Counted from the stretch's first letter, positions 1-9,879 are shown. The stretch is 64,000 nucleotides of DNA from Nocardia iowensis (GCF_019222765.1 NZ_CP078145.1:5642001-5706000), one strand, 5' to 3'. Made by a program: numbers and translations. The notes: generated by a model not told the origin, from the sequence alone.

Positions 1-2
1 GG

Positions 3-719
3 CTCGACACCGCCGCGGACGCGGGCCCCGGCGCCGAAGAGGTACCCGACACGCTGACCCCGCAGGTCGACATGATCCTCGAGGTGCTCGCGGCCGCCGG
101 GATCGCGACCGGCGGCGCGGCGGGGCTGGAAGCCGACGACGTGCTCGGCACGCTGGCCACGCGGGAGAGCACCGACGAGGTGATCGTCGTCAGCGGTGAC
201 CGCGACCTGCTGCAGCTCGTCCGTGACACGCCGTCGCCGCCCGTGCGAGTGCTCTACGCAGGCCGCGGACTGGCCAAGGCCGAACTGTACGGACCCGCCG
301 AAGTAGCCGCCAAATACGGTGTGCCGCTGGAGAATGCGGGCCGCGCCTACGCGGACCTGGCCACCCTGCGCGGCGACGCCTCGGACGGCCTGCCCGGCGT
401 AGCGGGCATCGGCGAGAAGTCCGCCTCCATGCTGATCTCCCGATTCGGTTCCCTCGAGGCGCTGGTCGCCGCCGTCGAGGACCCGGAAACCGACCTGTCC
501 CAGGGCATCCGCGCCAAACTCCGTGCCGCGGAAGACTATTTGAAGGCAGCGGCCCCCGTCGTCCGCGTCGTCTGCGACGCCGACGTCGAACTCTCCCGCC
601 CCGACACCCTCCCCACCACCCCCGCCGACCCCGACCGCCTCCGCGAACTAGCCACCGCATACAACGCCGAAAGCCCCGTCACCCGGCTCATCAAAGCCCT
701 CACCACCCGAACCGCCTGA
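3..719 (+). CDS. 5'-3' exonuclease (N-terminus cut by window edge)
   Basis: The reading frame is open to the window edge, so the start and the first part of the protein lie upstream; about 238 residues are visible. The visible part has the hallmarks of the FEN/Pol I-type 5' nuclease family: an [11 protein letters not shown] acidic motif, a [12 protein letters not shown] metal-binding motif and a helix-hairpin-helix DNA-binding segment around [12 protein letters not shown]. These enzymes cut 5' flaps or RNA primers during DNA repair and lagging-strand maturation. The polymerase domain of Pol I is absent, so this is a stand-alone exonuclease, as in the same position of mycobacterial genomes. 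It converges on the DUF4333 gene, with a hairpin between them. Confidence 0.93.
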   Translation, partial: LDTAADAGPGAEEVPDTLTPQVDMILEVLAAAGIATGGAAGLEADDVLGTLATRESTDEVIVVSGDRDLLQLVRDTPSPPVRVLYAGRGLAKAELYGPAEVAAKYGVPLENAGRAYADLATLRGDASDGLPGVAGIGEKSASMLISRFGSLEALVAAVEDPETDLSQGIRAKLRAAEDYLKAAAPVVRVVCDADVELSRPDTLPTTPADPDRLRELATAYNAESPVTRLIKALTTRTA

Positions 720-827
720 CCCCCCGGCAATAGTCGCGAGCCGAGCAACAGGCACCGCACCCGCACCGAACTCCGTGCGGCAGAGGAAGAACGCACCCGA
801 ATCGGCCAGTCGGCCGATAGCCACCAT

Positions 828-887
828 GATCAACGGGACATGGTGGTGGCATCGCCCGAGAGCATCCACCACTACGTCCCGTTGATC
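828..887. terminator. Long imperfect inverted repeat between convergent genes
   Basis: Arms at 828-849 and 866-887 pair at 20 of 22 positions around a 16-nt loop; the outer 12 bp (GATCAACGGGAC) are perfect. It lies between the end of the exonuclease gene and the end of the DUF4333 gene, where a bidirectional terminator is expected. There is no U-tract, as is usual in actinobacteria. The rest of the 268-bp gap shows nothing recognisable. Confidence 0.55.
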
Positions 888-987
888 GTGATCGGTACCG
901 GTGGGGGTGCGCGCGGATCAGGTGGCGCAACGACCAACGGTCGACCCACTGGGAGTGGGCCGACCGGGGATACAAGGGAGCCGGGGC

Positions 988-1662
988 CTAGTTGGGGCGG
1001 CCGACCTCGTAGGTTCCGTCTTCCTTGGTGATCTTGATGGTCACCTTCTTGGCTTCGCCGCTGACCTTGAGGTCGCAGTTGAAGGTGGCGTCGACCTTGA
1101 CTTCCTGGCCGGACGGGCAGGCGACGTCGCTGACGTCCTGGATGCCGTAGGAGTCGGTGAGTACCTTCTTGACGCCGTCCTGGACGGCGGACTGGTCCAG
1201 CTTGTCCTTGGAGGTCAGCACGAGGACGAGGGCGACGATGGCACCGATGACCACGACACCGAGCACGACCAGGCCGATGACCAGGCCTTTCCCCTTGCCA
1301 CCCGACTGTTGCGGCTGGCCGGGCTGCTGGCCCCACTGCGGTTGCTGCTGACCCCACTGGGGCTGCTGGCCCTGCTGCCAATCCTGCGGCTGCCCCTGGC
1401 CCCACTGTGGCTGGCCGGGCTGCTGGCCCCATTGCGGATTCGGCTGCTGCCCCCACTGCGGCGGCTGCTGGCCCCACTGTTGCTGCGGGGGCGGCGTCGG
1501 CTCACCCCACTGCTGGGTCGGCTGCGCCGAAGCCGGCGTCTGCGGTTGACCGCCCCAGGGCTGGGCCGGTCCGGTGCCGCCGGGTGTCTGCTGGCCGCCC
1601 CACTGCTGGGTGGGATCGTTGCGCCCCTCCCCGGGTTCGTTGGGTCCAAACGGGCCGCTCAT
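988..1662 (-). CDS. DUF4333 domain membrane protein with Q/W/P-rich N-terminal repeats
   Basis: This 224-residue protein has three parts. The first roughly 110 residues are low-complexity repeats built from QWGQQP-like units. A single hydrophobic segment follows (GLVIGLVVLGVVVIGAIVALVLVL). The C-terminal domain of about 75 residues contains a Cys pair and the pattern of DUF4333 (VACPSGQ ... FNCDLKV). It is probably membrane anchored with the C-terminal domain outside; function is unknown. I chose the ATG at 1662 because GGAGG sits 7 nt upstream; an in-frame upstream ATG at 1725 has no such site. The position next to helY matches a mycobacterial gene of the same type. Confidence 0.88.
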   Translation of the reverse strand: MSGPFGPNEPGEGRNDPTQQWGGQQTPGGTGPAQPWGGQPQTPASAQPTQQWGEPTPPPQQQWGQQPPQWGQQPNPQWGQQPGQPQWGQGQPQDWQQGQQPQWGQQQPQWGQQPGQPQQSGGKGKGLVIGLVVLGVVVIGAIVALVLVLTSKDKLDQSAVQDGVKKVLTDSYGIQDVSDVACPSGQEVKVDATFNCDLKVSGEAKKVTIKITKEDGTYEVGRPN

Positions 1663-1812
1663 CTGATTGCCTCCACTCGCATCGTTGTACACACGGTAGC
1701 CCCCCGCGTGGGAACCGACGTGCAAGCACTATTGATCCGTTCGCTGCGCTCACTCATGCGATTCCTCCGCCACGGTCGGTACGCGAAAGAAATCAAATCA
1801 CAATCGAATCCG

Positions 1813-4515
1813 CTAAGCGGCGTCCACCGCGACGACACCCCGCCGGATCGCCCGCACCGCCTTCGCGGCGGTCGAGGCGACCTCCGGATCGTCGGCGGTG
1901 CCGTGGATCTGATCGAGCAAGTCGATCACCTGCCTGCACCAGCGCACGAAATCGCCCGCGGACAGCGGCGCGGCCTGGTCACCGCTGGCGAGCAACGACT
2001 CGGCCAACCCGTCGCCGCGGGCCCATTTGTGGACGCCGGTGACGAAGCCGAGATCCGGCTCCCTGGTGGGCGGGAGCTTGTGCCGCGCCTCGTCGGAACG
2101 CAGTTCGGTCCACACCCGGATGGTCTCGCCGACCGCCCGTCGGATCGGCGCCGTCGGACCGGATACGCCGAGATATCCACCGTCCTGGCGGGATTCGAAG
2201 ACCAGAATCGACACGACCCCGGCCAATTCGGCCGGTCCGAGCCCGCGCCACAGCCCCTGGCGCAGGCATTCGGCGACCAGCAGATCGCTTTCCGAATAGA
2301 TCCGGGCGAGCCTGCGCCCGTCCGCCGTCACCTCGGACTCGTGCACGAACCCGCGCTCCTCCAGCAGCCCGAGGATCCGATCGAAGGTGCGGGCCAGCGA
2401 GTTCGTGGTGGCGGCAACCTTCTGGCGCATGGTCTCGGTTTCCCGGAGCAGCCGGTTGTAGCGCTCGCCGACGCGGGCCATCTGCTCCCGGTCCGCGCGG
2501 GTGTGCGCCGGATGCGAACGCAGGCTGCGGCGCAACGTGGACAGTTCCCGGTCGTCGGCGGCCGAGGCCCGCTTCCCGCGCCGGGGTCGGCCCGGCGCCG
2601 AGATCCCGGTGCTGCGCAGTGCCGAGGCCAGATCGCGGCGGGTCTGCGCGGTGCGGTGGTCCACCCGGCGCGGCAACCGCATGTGCCCCAACGGTTCCGC
2701 GGGCACCGGGAAGTCGGCCACCGACACCCGGCCTGCCCATTTGTCCTCGGTGAGCACCAGCGGCCGCGGATCGCCCGGCGTCGCGTCGGGTTCCAGGATG
2801 ACCGCGAGCCCGGCGCGCCGCCCGGACGGAATCGCCACCACGTCACCGCGGCGCAACGCCGTCAGCGCGGCGACCGCGACGCCGCGCCGGTCGGACCGGC
2901 CCTGCTGTTCGAGCTGCCGTTCCCGCTGCTTGATCCGTTCGCGCAGGGAAATGTATTCCAGGAAGTCGCCATCGGTGCCGCCGAGCTGATCACGCAGCTT
3001 GCGCAGCGCGGCCTCGTTGCGTTCGATGCCGCGAACCAGCCCGACCACCGAGCGGTCGGCCTGGAACTGCGCGAACGACCGCTCCAGCAGCGCCCGCGAT
3101 TCGTCGGCGCCCATCCGGTCGATCAGGTTGATCGACATGTTGTAGCCGGGCTTGAAAGAGCTGCGCAGCGGATAGGTCCTGGTGGACGCCAAACCGGCGA
3201 CCGCGCTGGTGTCCACCTCGGGCTGCCACAGCACCACCGCGTGTCCCTCGACATCGATGCCGCGCCGTCCGGCACGACCGGTCAGCTGGGTGTATTCGCC
3301 GGGTGTGAGCTCGGCGTGCGACTCACCGTTGTACTTGACCAGCCGCTCCAGCACCACCGTGCGCGCGGGCATGTTGATGCCGAGAGCCAGTGTCTCCGTA
3401 GCGAATACGGCCCGCACCAGACCCTTGACGAACAGTTCCTCGACGGTATGCCGGAAGGCGGGCAGCATGCCCGCGTGGTGCGCGGCCAGACCGCGGTGCA
3501 GCGCCTCGCGCCACTCCCAGTAGCCGAGCACCTCCAGGTCCGCCTTGGGCAGATCGCCGGTGTGCTTCTCGATGATGGCGTCGATTTGTTCGCGGTCGTC
3601 CTCGCGACTCAGGTCGAGCCGGGAACGCAGGCACTGCGCCAGCGCACCGTCGCAGCCCGCGCGACTGAAGATGAAGGTGATCGCGGGTAGCAGGCCTTCC
3701 TCGTCCAGCTTCGCCAGCACCTCGGGACGCGGCAACGGACGGAAGTCGCGTCGCGGGCCACCGCGGCCGTTGCGCGGGCCACCCCAGCTGCTCGCCCGGT
3801 CGGCGGCCTCACGCTGCCGGATGAACCGCACCAGGTCCTCGTCGACGAGCACCTTCTGGTCGGTGGAGTCGGTGTCGAACAGGTCGAACATCCGCCGGCC
3901 GACCATGACGTGCTGCCACAGCGGCACCGGCCTGGTCTCGTCCACCACCACCGCGGTGTCGCCGCGCACGGTTTCCATCCAGGCGCCGAACTCCTCGGCA
4001 TTGCTGACCGTCGCCGATAGGCTGACCAGCCGCACGTCCGGCGGTAGGTGCAGGATCACTTCCTCCCACACCGCGCCGCGGAACCGGTCGGCGAGGTAGT
4101 GCACCTCGTCCATCACCACGAAGGACAACCCGCGCAATGCGTCGGACGACGCGTAGAGCATGTTGCGCAACACCTCGGTGGTCATCACCACAACGGGCGC
4201 GCCGGGGTTGATCGACTGATCACCGGTGAGCAGGCCGACACTGTCCCGGCCGTAGCGCTCGGTCAGATCGGCAAACTTCTGGTTCGACAGCGCCTTGATC
4301 GGCGTGGTGTAGAAGCATTTGCCGCCCGCGGCGAGCGCCAGGTGCACGGCGAACTCGCCGACAACGGTCTTGCCCGCACCGGTCGGCGCACAAACCAGGA
4401 CGCTGTGCCCCTCTTCGAGTGCCGCACAGGCGGTGCGCTGAAAAGGATCCAGGCTGAATTTCAGCTCGGTGGAAAACTTCGCAAGCTCGCCCGTATGCGA
4501 CCGGTGATGTGTCAC
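1813..4515 (-). CDS. helY: DEAD/DEAH-box helicase, HelY/Ski2-Mtr4 type
   Basis: This 900-residue superfamily 2 helicase has Walker A APTGAGKT at residues 43-50, a DEVH box at 136-139 and an SAT motif at 167-169. The second RecA domain carries the TGRAGRRGID motif, and a long C-terminal region resembles the Ski2/Mtr4 helicases. The family unwinds RNA or RNA-DNA duplexes using ATP; the bacterial substrate is not well defined. The ATG at 4515 lies 2 nt after the tatC stop codon, so it is very likely translated from a tatA-tatC-helY transcript. Confidence 0.95.
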   Translation of the reverse strand: MTHHRSHTGELAKFSTELKFSLDPFQRTACAALEEGHSVLVCAPTGAGKTVVGEFAVHLALAAGGKCFYTTPIKALSNQKFADLTERYGRDSVGLLTGDQSINPGAPVVVMTTEVLRNMLYASSDALRGLSFVVMDEVHYLADRFRGAVWEEVILHLPPDVRLVSLSATVSNAEEFGAWMETVRGDTAVVVDETRPVPLWQHVMVGRRMFDLFDTDSTDQKVLVDEDLVRFIRQREAADRASSWGGPRNGRGGPRRDFRPLPRPEVLAKLDEEGLLPAITFIFSRAGCDGALAQCLRSRLDLSREDDREQIDAIIEKHTGDLPKADLEVLGYWEWREALHRGLAAHHAGMLPAFRHTVEELFVKGLVRAVFATETLALGINMPARTVVLERLVKYNGESHAELTPGEYTQLTGRAGRRGIDVEGHAVVLWQPEVDTSAVAGLASTRTYPLRSSFKPGYNMSINLIDRMGADESRALLERSFAQFQADRSVVGLVRGIERNEAALRKLRDQLGGTDGDFLEYISLRERIKQRERQLEQQGRSDRRGVAVAALTALRRGDVVAIPSGRRAGLAVILEPDATPGDPRPLVLTEDKWAGRVSVADFPVPAEPLGHMRLPRRVDHRTAQTRRDLASALRSTGISAPGRPRRGKRASAADDRELSTLRRSLRSHPAHTRADREQMARVGERYNRLLRETETMRQKVAATTNSLARTFDRILGLLEERGFVHESEVTADGRRLARIYSESDLLVAECLRQGLWRGLGPAELAGVVSILVFESRQDGGYLGVSGPTAPIRRAVGETIRVWTELRSDEARHKLPPTREPDLGFVTGVHKWARGDGLAESLLASGDQAAPLSAGDFVRWCRQVIDLLDQIHGTADDPEVASTAAKAVRAIRRGVVAVDAA

Positions 4516-4517
4516 CG

Positions 4518-5471
4518 TCAGAGGGTATCGGAGTAGTCCGACATCGAGCGTGCGGATTTATCCGGGGGTGTCATGATCGAGTCGGCCGGGTCGATCGGGT
4601 CGGGCCCGGTCAGCGGGGACGCCTCTTCGTCGGACAGCGCGGCCATGCTCTCGGCTTCCTTGCGCGCCTTACGCCTGTCGTTGAGCCGGGCGAACTGGAT
4701 CGCGACCTCGAAGAGCACCGTCAGCGCGAACGCCAGCGCGAGCATCGAGAACGGGTCCTGCGGGGTGACGATGGCCGCGAAGACGAAGAGCCCGAAGGTG
4801 ATTCCGCGCCGCCACGCCTTGAGCCGCGCGTAGGTGAGCACCCCGATGAGGTTCAATCCGATGATCAGCAGCGGGGTTTCGAAGCTCACGCCGAAGATGA
4901 CCAGCAGCTGAATGATGAAGCCGAAATACTGCGAACCGCTGAGCGCGGTGATCTGGACGTTGTTGCCGATCGTGAGCAGGAAGCTCAATGCATGGGCGAC
5001 AACGATGTAGGCCAGTGCGGCGCCGGTCGCGAACAGCACGGTTCCGGCCGAGACGAAGCTGACCGCGTACTTACGCTCCTTCGCGTACAGACCCGGTGTG
5101 ATGAACGCCCACAGTTGATAGAGCCACACCGGCGCGGCGAGCACGATGCCCGCGGTCATGCCGACCTTCAAACGCAACGTGAACTGCTCGAACGGCGCGG
5201 TGGCCAGCAGTTTGCACGACCCGTCGGGACTGATCGAGGCGCGCGACGAGTCCGGCAGCGAACAGTAGGGACCGCGCAGGATATCGCCGAGGCTCTTGAT
5301 GCCGAGGAACCCGTACTCGTACCAGATGAACCCCAGCACCGTGGTGAGCAGGACCGCGGCGATCGAGACCAGCAACCGGTAGCGCAGTTCCTGCAGATGC
5401 TCGACCAACGACATCGTGCCGTCGGGGTTGGTCCTGCGCTTGCTGCGCCGGGGATCGAACGGGATTCGCAT
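4518..5471 (-). CDS. tatC: Sec-independent protein translocase TatC
   Basis: This 317-residue polytopic membrane protein is the signal-peptide receptor of the twin-arginine translocation system, which exports folded proteins. The N-terminal [15 protein letters not shown] segment is the conserved cytoplasmic start of TatC, and about six hydrophobic segments follow. A glycerol-like loop typical of actinobacterial TatC, with two Cys residues (PYCSLPD ... SCKLL), lies between the first two helices. The acidic, charged C-terminal tail of about 60 residues extends beyond the enterobacterial protein. tatA lies 97 bp upstream and helY 2 bp downstream. Confidence 0.97.
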   Translation of the reverse strand: MRIPFDPRRSKRRTNPDGTMSLVEHLQELRYRLLVSIAAVLLTTVLGFIWYEYGFLGIKSLGDILRGPYCSLPDSSRASISPDGSCKLLATAPFEQFTLRLKVGMTAGIVLAAPVWLYQLWAFITPGLYAKERKYAVSFVSAGTVLFATGAALAYIVVAHALSFLLTIGNNVQITALSGSQYFGFIIQLLVIFGVSFETPLLIIGLNLIGVLTYARLKAWRRGITFGLFVFAAIVTPQDPFSMLALAFALTVLFEVAIQFARLNDRRKARKEAESMAALSDEEASPLTGPDPIDPADSIMTPPDKSARSMSDYSDTL

Positions 5472-5568
5472 GGTTGGTGATTGCCCCTGGGTTGGAGTGC
5501 CTCGCTCAGCTCGGCAACAGCACTATGCCCGGAGTGAGTTTCGGCTCACTCCGGACGCGAGATTCCGC

Positions 5569-5835
5569 TCAGAGCGTCTTCGGCTGCGTCTGGGGCTGCT
5601 CGGTGACCGACGGGGTCACCTGCTGCGCGGGCGGCAGCTGCGCCGCGGGCTGCTGAGCCGGGGCCGACGCGTCGGTGGACTCCTTGCCCTCGTTCTGCAT
5701 CTGGCTGACCTCGCTCTTGAAGATGCGCAGCGACCGACCCAGGCTGCGGGCCGCGTCGGGCATCCGCTTGGCACCGAAGAACATCACGAAAACGACCGCA
5801 ATGATCAGCCAGTGCCAGATGCTCAGACTGCCCAT
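5569..5835 (-). CDS. tatA: Twin-arginine translocase subunit TatA
   Basis: This 88-residue protein has the TatA/E layout: a short N-terminal membrane helix ([15 protein letters not shown]), the [17 protein letters not shown] hinge and amphipathic helix, and a Pro/Gln-rich disordered tail. TatA multimers form the pore through which folded twin-arginine substrates pass. GGAGGT sits about 8 nt before the ATG. It is followed by tatC on the same strand. Confidence 0.96.
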   Translation of the reverse strand: MGSLSIWHWLIIAVVFVMFFGAKRMPDAARSLGRSLRIFKSEVSQMQNEGKESTDASAPAQQPAAQLPPAQQVTPSVTEQPQTQPKTL

Positions 5836-5948
5836 GATTTTTACCTCCCAAGACTGGTGATGGTTCTGATGCTACCGGAGGGTGACGTGCGCCAACGCCA
5901 CCATCCGGCCTCGTTGGCCCGGCGTTCAGCCGAGCCGCGCGCGCTTGC

Positions 5949-6974
5949 TCAGCGGCCGCTCGCGTGGGCGGCGCGCAGTTGTTCGAGCAGTTCCGCACCG
6001 GTCCAGGTGCGCCGGTCACCCTGCTCGGCGGCCACGATCAACTCGATCAGTCGCTGATTCACCGGTGTCGGCAGGCCGACCATCGCCCCGAGACCGACGA
6101 TTTCGCCACAGAGCCAAGAGATTTCGGTCTTGCGACCGAGCTCGAGATCGTCCGCCATGGACGAGCGGGCCATCGGATCGATGGCGAGCACCCGGCCGAA
6201 GACACGGCGGAAAACCCCGTCGGGGACGGTCAGCAATCTGGCCATCACGGCGGGCGGCAGCGGGGTCAGCCGGGCGGGGGCAATTCGCGCCCTGTTCATC
6301 ACCGTGAGCGCTTCCCGCTGGGTCAGTGCCAGGCAGCGTCGATAGTTGCGATCGGCCAGTTGCTCGCGCAGCGGTCGCCCCGACAGCGCGTTGATCGGGT
6401 TGTTCAGGTTCAGCAGCAGCTTGGCCCACTGCACGGGGCGCAGGTCGGGGTAGCGACGCAGCGCGAGTCCGGCCTGCTGGAAGACGCCGAGGAACGGTGC
6501 GAGCGCCGGATCGTCCTGGACGGCCAGCCCGCCCTCGGTGCCCCGGTGGAACCGGCCGCCCGGGTGGTGCACGACGTTGAACAGCACCATGCCCGCCAGC
6601 ACCACGCAGTGCGGCAGGATCTCCCGGATGACGGTGTCGTTGCCGATGCCGTTCTGCAGGCTCAGCACCACCGTGCCGGGGCGGATCTTGCCGGTGAGCT
6701 CGCGCACCGACTCGGCGGTCGCCGCCGATTTCACGGTGACCAGCACCAGATCGGCCGAGCCGATATCGTCCGGTTCGGTGGCCACCCGGAATCGCCCGAC
6801 AGGCAGCGCGTCGTCACCGCCGTCGAGGTCGGTGAGCCGCACGCCGGACTCGGTGATCTCGTCGAGCAGCCGCGGCCTGCCGACGAAGGTGACGTCCGCA
6901 CCGGCCACGGCCAGCTTGCCGCCGACGAAGATGCCGATACTGCCCGCACCGATCACCATCACGCGGTGTGTCAC
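5949..6974 (-). CDS. 2-dehydropantoate 2-reductase (ketopantoate reductase) family protein
   Basis: This 341-residue protein begins with a Rossmann nucleotide-binding motif (MVIGAGSIGIFVGGKLA) and continues with the ApbA/PanE fold, including the LNNPINALSG region that matches the conserved catalytic-domain start. Family members reduce ketopantoate to pantoate with NADPH in CoA synthesis, but many paralogs act on other 2-oxo acids, so the substrate is uncertain. I chose the GTG at 6974 because GGAAG lies 9 nt upstream; the longer frame to 7631 merely reads antiphase through pafC. Its position between pafC and tatA is an insertion relative to the mycobacterial order. Confidence 0.85.
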   Translation of the reverse strand: MTHRVMVIGAGSIGIFVGGKLAVAGADVTFVGRPRLLDEITESGVRLTDLDGGDDALPVGRFRVATEPDDIGSADLVLVTVKSAATAESVRELTGKIRPGTVVLSLQNGIGNDTVIREILPHCVVLAGMVLFNVVHHPGGRFHRGTEGGLAVQDDPALAPFLGVFQQAGLALRRYPDLRPVQWAKLLLNLNNPINALSGRPLREQLADRNYRRCLALTQREALTVMNRARIAPARLTPLPPAVMARLLTVPDGVFRRVFGRVLAIDPMARSSMADDLELGRKTEISWLCGEIVGLGAMVGLPTPVNQRLIELIVAAEQGDRRTWTGAELLEQLRAAHASGR

Positions 6975-7023
6975 GTCGGCTCGACTTCCGCTGATCGGCC
7001 CACCGTCGGGTGGGCGGTATCCG

Positions 7024-7998
7024 TCATACCGCTTCCTCGAATCCCGCTGCCGCGTAGGCGGCCAGCGCCGCATTGGAGCGCTCGCGCACCGCGGCGACCA
7101 GTTCCGGCGGTCCGAGGACCGTGACGCCCGAGCCGAAGCCGAGCAGCAGCCGCGCCATCCAGTCCAGGGTGGCGAACCGCATGGTCGCCTCCAGGCTGCC
7201 GTCGGGGTGCACCGCGAGCCGATGCATCGGGTACTGATCGAGCACCCACGCGTAGTCGCCGTGAATCCGCAAGCGCGCCAACGGAACCGCGGGATCATCC
7301 TGAAACAGGTCGAGCGCGGCGGACTCTTCGGTGGCGTGGCTCGGCGGCCTGGCCGGTTCGTCGAGCTCGGTGGCCGCCTCGATCCGGTCGAACCGGAACA
7401 GGCGGACGCCCTCGGCCTGCCTGCACCAGGCTTGCAGGTAGCTGTTGTTGTCCACGAGCACGATCCGGATCGGGTCGACGACGCGTTCGGTGACGACATC
7501 GCGGCTCGCCGAGTAGTAGACCAGTCGCAATGCGCGCTGCCTGGCCAGTGCGGAGCGCACCGTGGCGACGGCGGGCGCCTCGGTCGGCGGGGTGCGGGCG
7601 CCGTCGAGCTCGGCGCCGGAACCGCCGACAATCGCCGATTCGATCTTGGCGATGGCCGCGTGCGCCGCGGTCGGATCGACCATGCCCGGCATGTCCACGA
7701 TCGACCGCAGCGCGACCAGCAGCGCGGTCGCCTCGGTGGAGGTCAGCCGCAGCGGACGGTCGATGCCCGCGGAGAAGGTGACCTCGATGCTCTCCTCGGA
7801 GAACGACAGGTCGATCAGGTCGCCGGGCCCGTAGCCGGGCAGGCCGCACATCCACAGCTGGTTCAGATCGCTCATCAGCTGCTTGGTGGTCACGCCGAGG
7901 TCGGCGGCGGCCTCGGCGGCGCTGATGCCGGGGTGAGCGATGAAGTACGGAATCATGTTGAGCAGCCGCGAAAGTCGAACGGAAAGCCGAGAAGTCAC
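7024..7998 (-). CDS. pafC: WYL-domain transcriptional regulator PafC
   Basis: This 324-residue protein has an N-terminal winged helix (PGISAAEAAADLGVTTKQL), a WYL-type ligand-sensing domain (RALRLVYYSASRDVVTERVVDP) and a C-terminal extension. In mycobacteria PafB and PafC act together as the activator of the LexA/RecA-independent DNA damage response; the genes are named for their location with the Pup ligase rather than for a role in pupylation. The ATG overlaps the pafB stop by 4 bp, so the two subunits are translationally coupled. Confidence 0.95.
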   Translation of the reverse strand: MTSRLSVRLSRLLNMIPYFIAHPGISAAEAAADLGVTTKQLMSDLNQLWMCGLPGYGPGDLIDLSFSEESIEVTFSAGIDRPLRLTSTEATALLVALRSIVDMPGMVDPTAAHAAIAKIESAIVGGSGAELDGARTPPTEAPAVATVRSALARQRALRLVYYSASRDVVTERVVDPIRIVLVDNNSYLQAWCRQAEGVRLFRFDRIEAATELDEPARPPSHATEESAALDLFQDDPAVPLARLRIHGDYAWVLDQYPMHRLAVHPDGSLEATMRFATLDWMARLLLGFGSGVTVLGPPELVAAVRERSNAALAAYAAAGFEEAV

Positions 7999-8990
7999 GC
8001 CCTGACCTCCGTGCGATCGAAAACCGAGCGCAGCCGGGCGACGACATCATTGCGCAGTTCTTCCGGCGCGAGCACCACCGCGTCCGGGCCGAGGCCGGTG
8101 ATCAGCCTGGCTATCCAGTCCCGAGAGCGAACCGGCAGCTCCACCACGGCGCCGGCCCGGCCGCCGATGGTGCGTTCGCCGGTCACCTGGCCGATTCTGC
8201 GGAGTTCTCGCCCGCGTCCCTCGGCCACCCACACCGTTGCGGTGCCACTGACCGGCGCCGAGCTGGTGACGTGGTCGACGATCGAGCGAAGGTCGATACC
8301 GTCCGGTTTGCTCACCGCGTTCTCGGGGCCGTACGGCGTCACGTCGTCGCCGATCCTGGACAACCGGAAGCTGCGCACCGCGTCCCGGTCCCGATCGTGC
8401 CCGACGAGATACCAGCGACCATGGTGGGTCACCACACCCCACGGCTCCACGTCGCGCATCAGATACGGCGCGTTGATCGCGCCACGATGCTCGAACCGCA
8501 CCGCCTGGCCCGCGTCGATCGCGGCGAGCAGCTTGCCGAGCACCGGTTCCGAGCCACGGGTGCGCGCGGGCACCGCGGGCACCGAGGCCACCGCGGCGTC
8601 GGTCTCCACGTGAATGCCCGCGGCGCGCAATTTGAGCAGCGCGCCCTCCGCGGCGGCGGCCAGTTCCGGCGATTCCCACATCTGCACGGCGACCGCGACG
8701 GCGGCGGCTTCCTCGTCGGTCAGATCTATCTCGGGCAGCTCGTAGGCGTCCCGGTTGATCCGGTAGCCCTCCACCGTCGAGTACCGGCCGACCGGCCCGA
8801 TCTCCAGGGGTATGCCCAGGTCACGTAGTTCGTTCTTGTCCCGCTCGAACATTCGGCTGAACGCCTCGTCGCTGGCGGAATCCTCGTATCCGGCGACGCT
8901 GTCCCGGATCCGCTCCGCGGTCAGGAACTGCCGGGTCGACAGCAGCGCGATGACCAGATTCATCAGCCGCTCGACCTTGGATATCGCCAC
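7995..8990 (-). CDS. pafB: WYL-domain transcriptional regulator PafB
   Basis: This 331-residue protein is the partner of PafC. It starts [20 protein letters not shown], followed by an HTH ([14 protein letters not shown]), a WYL domain ([20 protein letters not shown]) and a C-terminal domain. I chose the GTG at 8990 because its N-terminus matches PafB from other actinobacteria and a TACCCT -10-like hexamer lies 7 nt upstream, which fits a leaderless mRNA. An in-frame ATG at 9044 would add 18 residues but has no ribosome binding site. Confidence 0.93.
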   Translation of the reverse strand: MAISKVERLMNLVIALLSTRQFLTAERIRDSVAGYEDSASDEAFSRMFERDKNELRDLGIPLEIGPVGRYSTVEGYRINRDAYELPEIDLTDEEAAAVAVAVQMWESPELAAAAEGALLKLRAAGIHVETDAAVASVPAVPARTRGSEPVLGKLLAAIDAGQAVRFEHRGAINAPYLMRDVEPWGVVTHHGRWYLVGHDRDRDAVRSFRLSRIGDDVTPYGPENAVSKPDGIDLRSIVDHVTSSAPVSGTATVWVAEGRGRELRRIGQVTGERTIGGRAGAVVELPVRSRDWIARLITGLGPDAVVLAPEELRNDVVARLRSVFDRTEVRA

Positions 8991-8997
8991 CCGATAG

Positions 8998-9003
8998 AGG
9001 GTA
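8998..9003 (-). promoter_or_regulatory. Leaderless -10 element for pafB
   Basis: TACCCT on the minus strand fits the actinobacterial TANNNT -10 consensus and is separated from the pafB GTG by 7 nt, so transcription should start at or next to the start codon. No convincing -35 box is visible. Confidence 0.45.
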
Positions 9004-9101
9004 ATGGGCCGCGCACCGCGCGTGCGCGTCGGCGCGCGATTCATTCGATCACATGTGCGTCGGCACCGGATGACGGCCGCCCGGACGGCACTATGGAACA
9101 C

Positions 9102-9398
9102 ATGATCATCGCTTTCTCCGTGAGTCCGCTCGGCGCCGGTGTCGACGTCGGTCGCGCCGTGGCCGAGGCCGTCCGAGTGGTCCGCGCCAGTGGGCTGCCG
9201 AACCGGACCGACGCCATGTTCACCACCCTCGAGGGCGAATGGGACGAGGTGATGGGCGTCGTCAAGCAGGCCACCGACGCGATCCTCGCGGTCGCGCCGC
9301 GGTGCAGCCTGGTGTTGAAGGCCGACATCCGTCCCGGCGTCACCGATGCGATGACGTCGAAGGTCGAGTCGGTCGAGCGGTATCTCGCCGAGGGTTAG
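9102..9398 (+). CDS. MTH1187 family thiamine-binding (DUF77) protein
   Basis: This small ferredoxin-fold protein of 98 residues starts [20 protein letters not shown] and carries the [18 protein letters not shown] core typical of the MTH1187/YkoF-like family. Structural members of the family bind thiamine or related small molecules; no catalytic role is established. The start at 9102 gives the family's usual N-terminus; an ATG 9 nt upstream is possible. The gene is divergent from pafB, and its stop overlaps the stop of the convergent gene that follows by 3-4 bp. Confidence 0.82.
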   Translation: MIIAFSVSPLGAGVDVGRAVAEAVRVVRASGLPNRTDAMFTTLEGEWDEVMGVVKQATDAILAVAPRCSLVLKADIRPGVTDAMTSKVESVERYLAEG

Positions 9399-9772
9399 TC
9401 CGGGATAGGCGTCTGCTGGTAGAGCACCAGTTTCCATTCGCCGCCCGCGCGCACGTAGACACTCGACATGAGCCCGCGGAAAGCAGGCTTATCGCCCTCG
9501 CGGTAGGCGACGCCGGTGTAGACGAGGATCTTGCTGTCCACTCCGGCGTCTATCACGCGCGGGTCGCGGATCTCGTAGGTCCGCCACGGCGGTGAATCGT
9601 TGAGGGAGGCAATGACTTCGGCGCGGTCCAGCACCATGCCATGGGCGAGGACCATCACCGCGTCGCCGGTCATCATGGAGCCGTAGAAGTCGGCGCCCGC
9701 GCTCTTGCACAGCGAGTCCCAGCCCGCACGCTCGAGGCCTAGCAGCTCGTTCAGGAGTTCTGTATCAGCCAT
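9395..9772 (-). CDS. SnoaL-like / DUF4440 nuclear transport factor 2-fold protein
   Basis: This 125-residue protein has the pattern of the DUF4440/SnoaL-like family: an N-terminal helix ([17 protein letters not shown]), a pocket-lining middle and a C-terminal sheet ending in [15 protein letters not shown]. Such cone-shaped folds bind small ligands or act as isomerases; no specific function can be assigned. I chose the ATG at 9772 because TACCGT, a -10-like hexamer, lies 7 nt upstream, consistent with a leaderless mRNA; an ATG at 9808 would add 12 residues. It sits between pafB and pafA, where mycobacteria have no gene. Confidence 0.78.
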   Translation of the reverse strand: MADTELLNELLGLERAGWDSLCKSAGADFYGSMMTGDAVMVLAHGMVLDRAEVIASLNDSPPWRTYEIRDPRVIDAGVDSKILVYTGVAYREGDKPAFRGLMSSVYVRAGGEWKLVLYQQTPIPD

Positions 9773-9879
9773 ACGTTCCACGGTAGGCAAAGACTCGGGA
9801 ATCGACATCCGTGCAGTTCAGGGCGCTATAAGCGCGTACCGTATCCGGTAATACGACCGAGCGGCGAGTCGAACCCGAC

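Noticed and set aside
1300..1560. Repetitive DNA in the DUF4333 gene as a CRISPR-like or satellite array
   Set aside because: The repetition comes from irregular Gln/Trp/Pro codons in a low-complexity protein region; units vary in length and there are no spacers.
901..3690. A 929-codon plus-strand open frame opposite helY
   Set aside because: It is antisense to helY, which has all helicase motifs; its composition (His/Arg/Gly/Pro-rich, no domain) is the usual high-GC shadow of a real gene.
6538..8613. A 691-codon plus-strand frame
   Set aside because: It runs antisense through three real genes (ketopantoate reductase, pafC, pafB) and has no domain signature.
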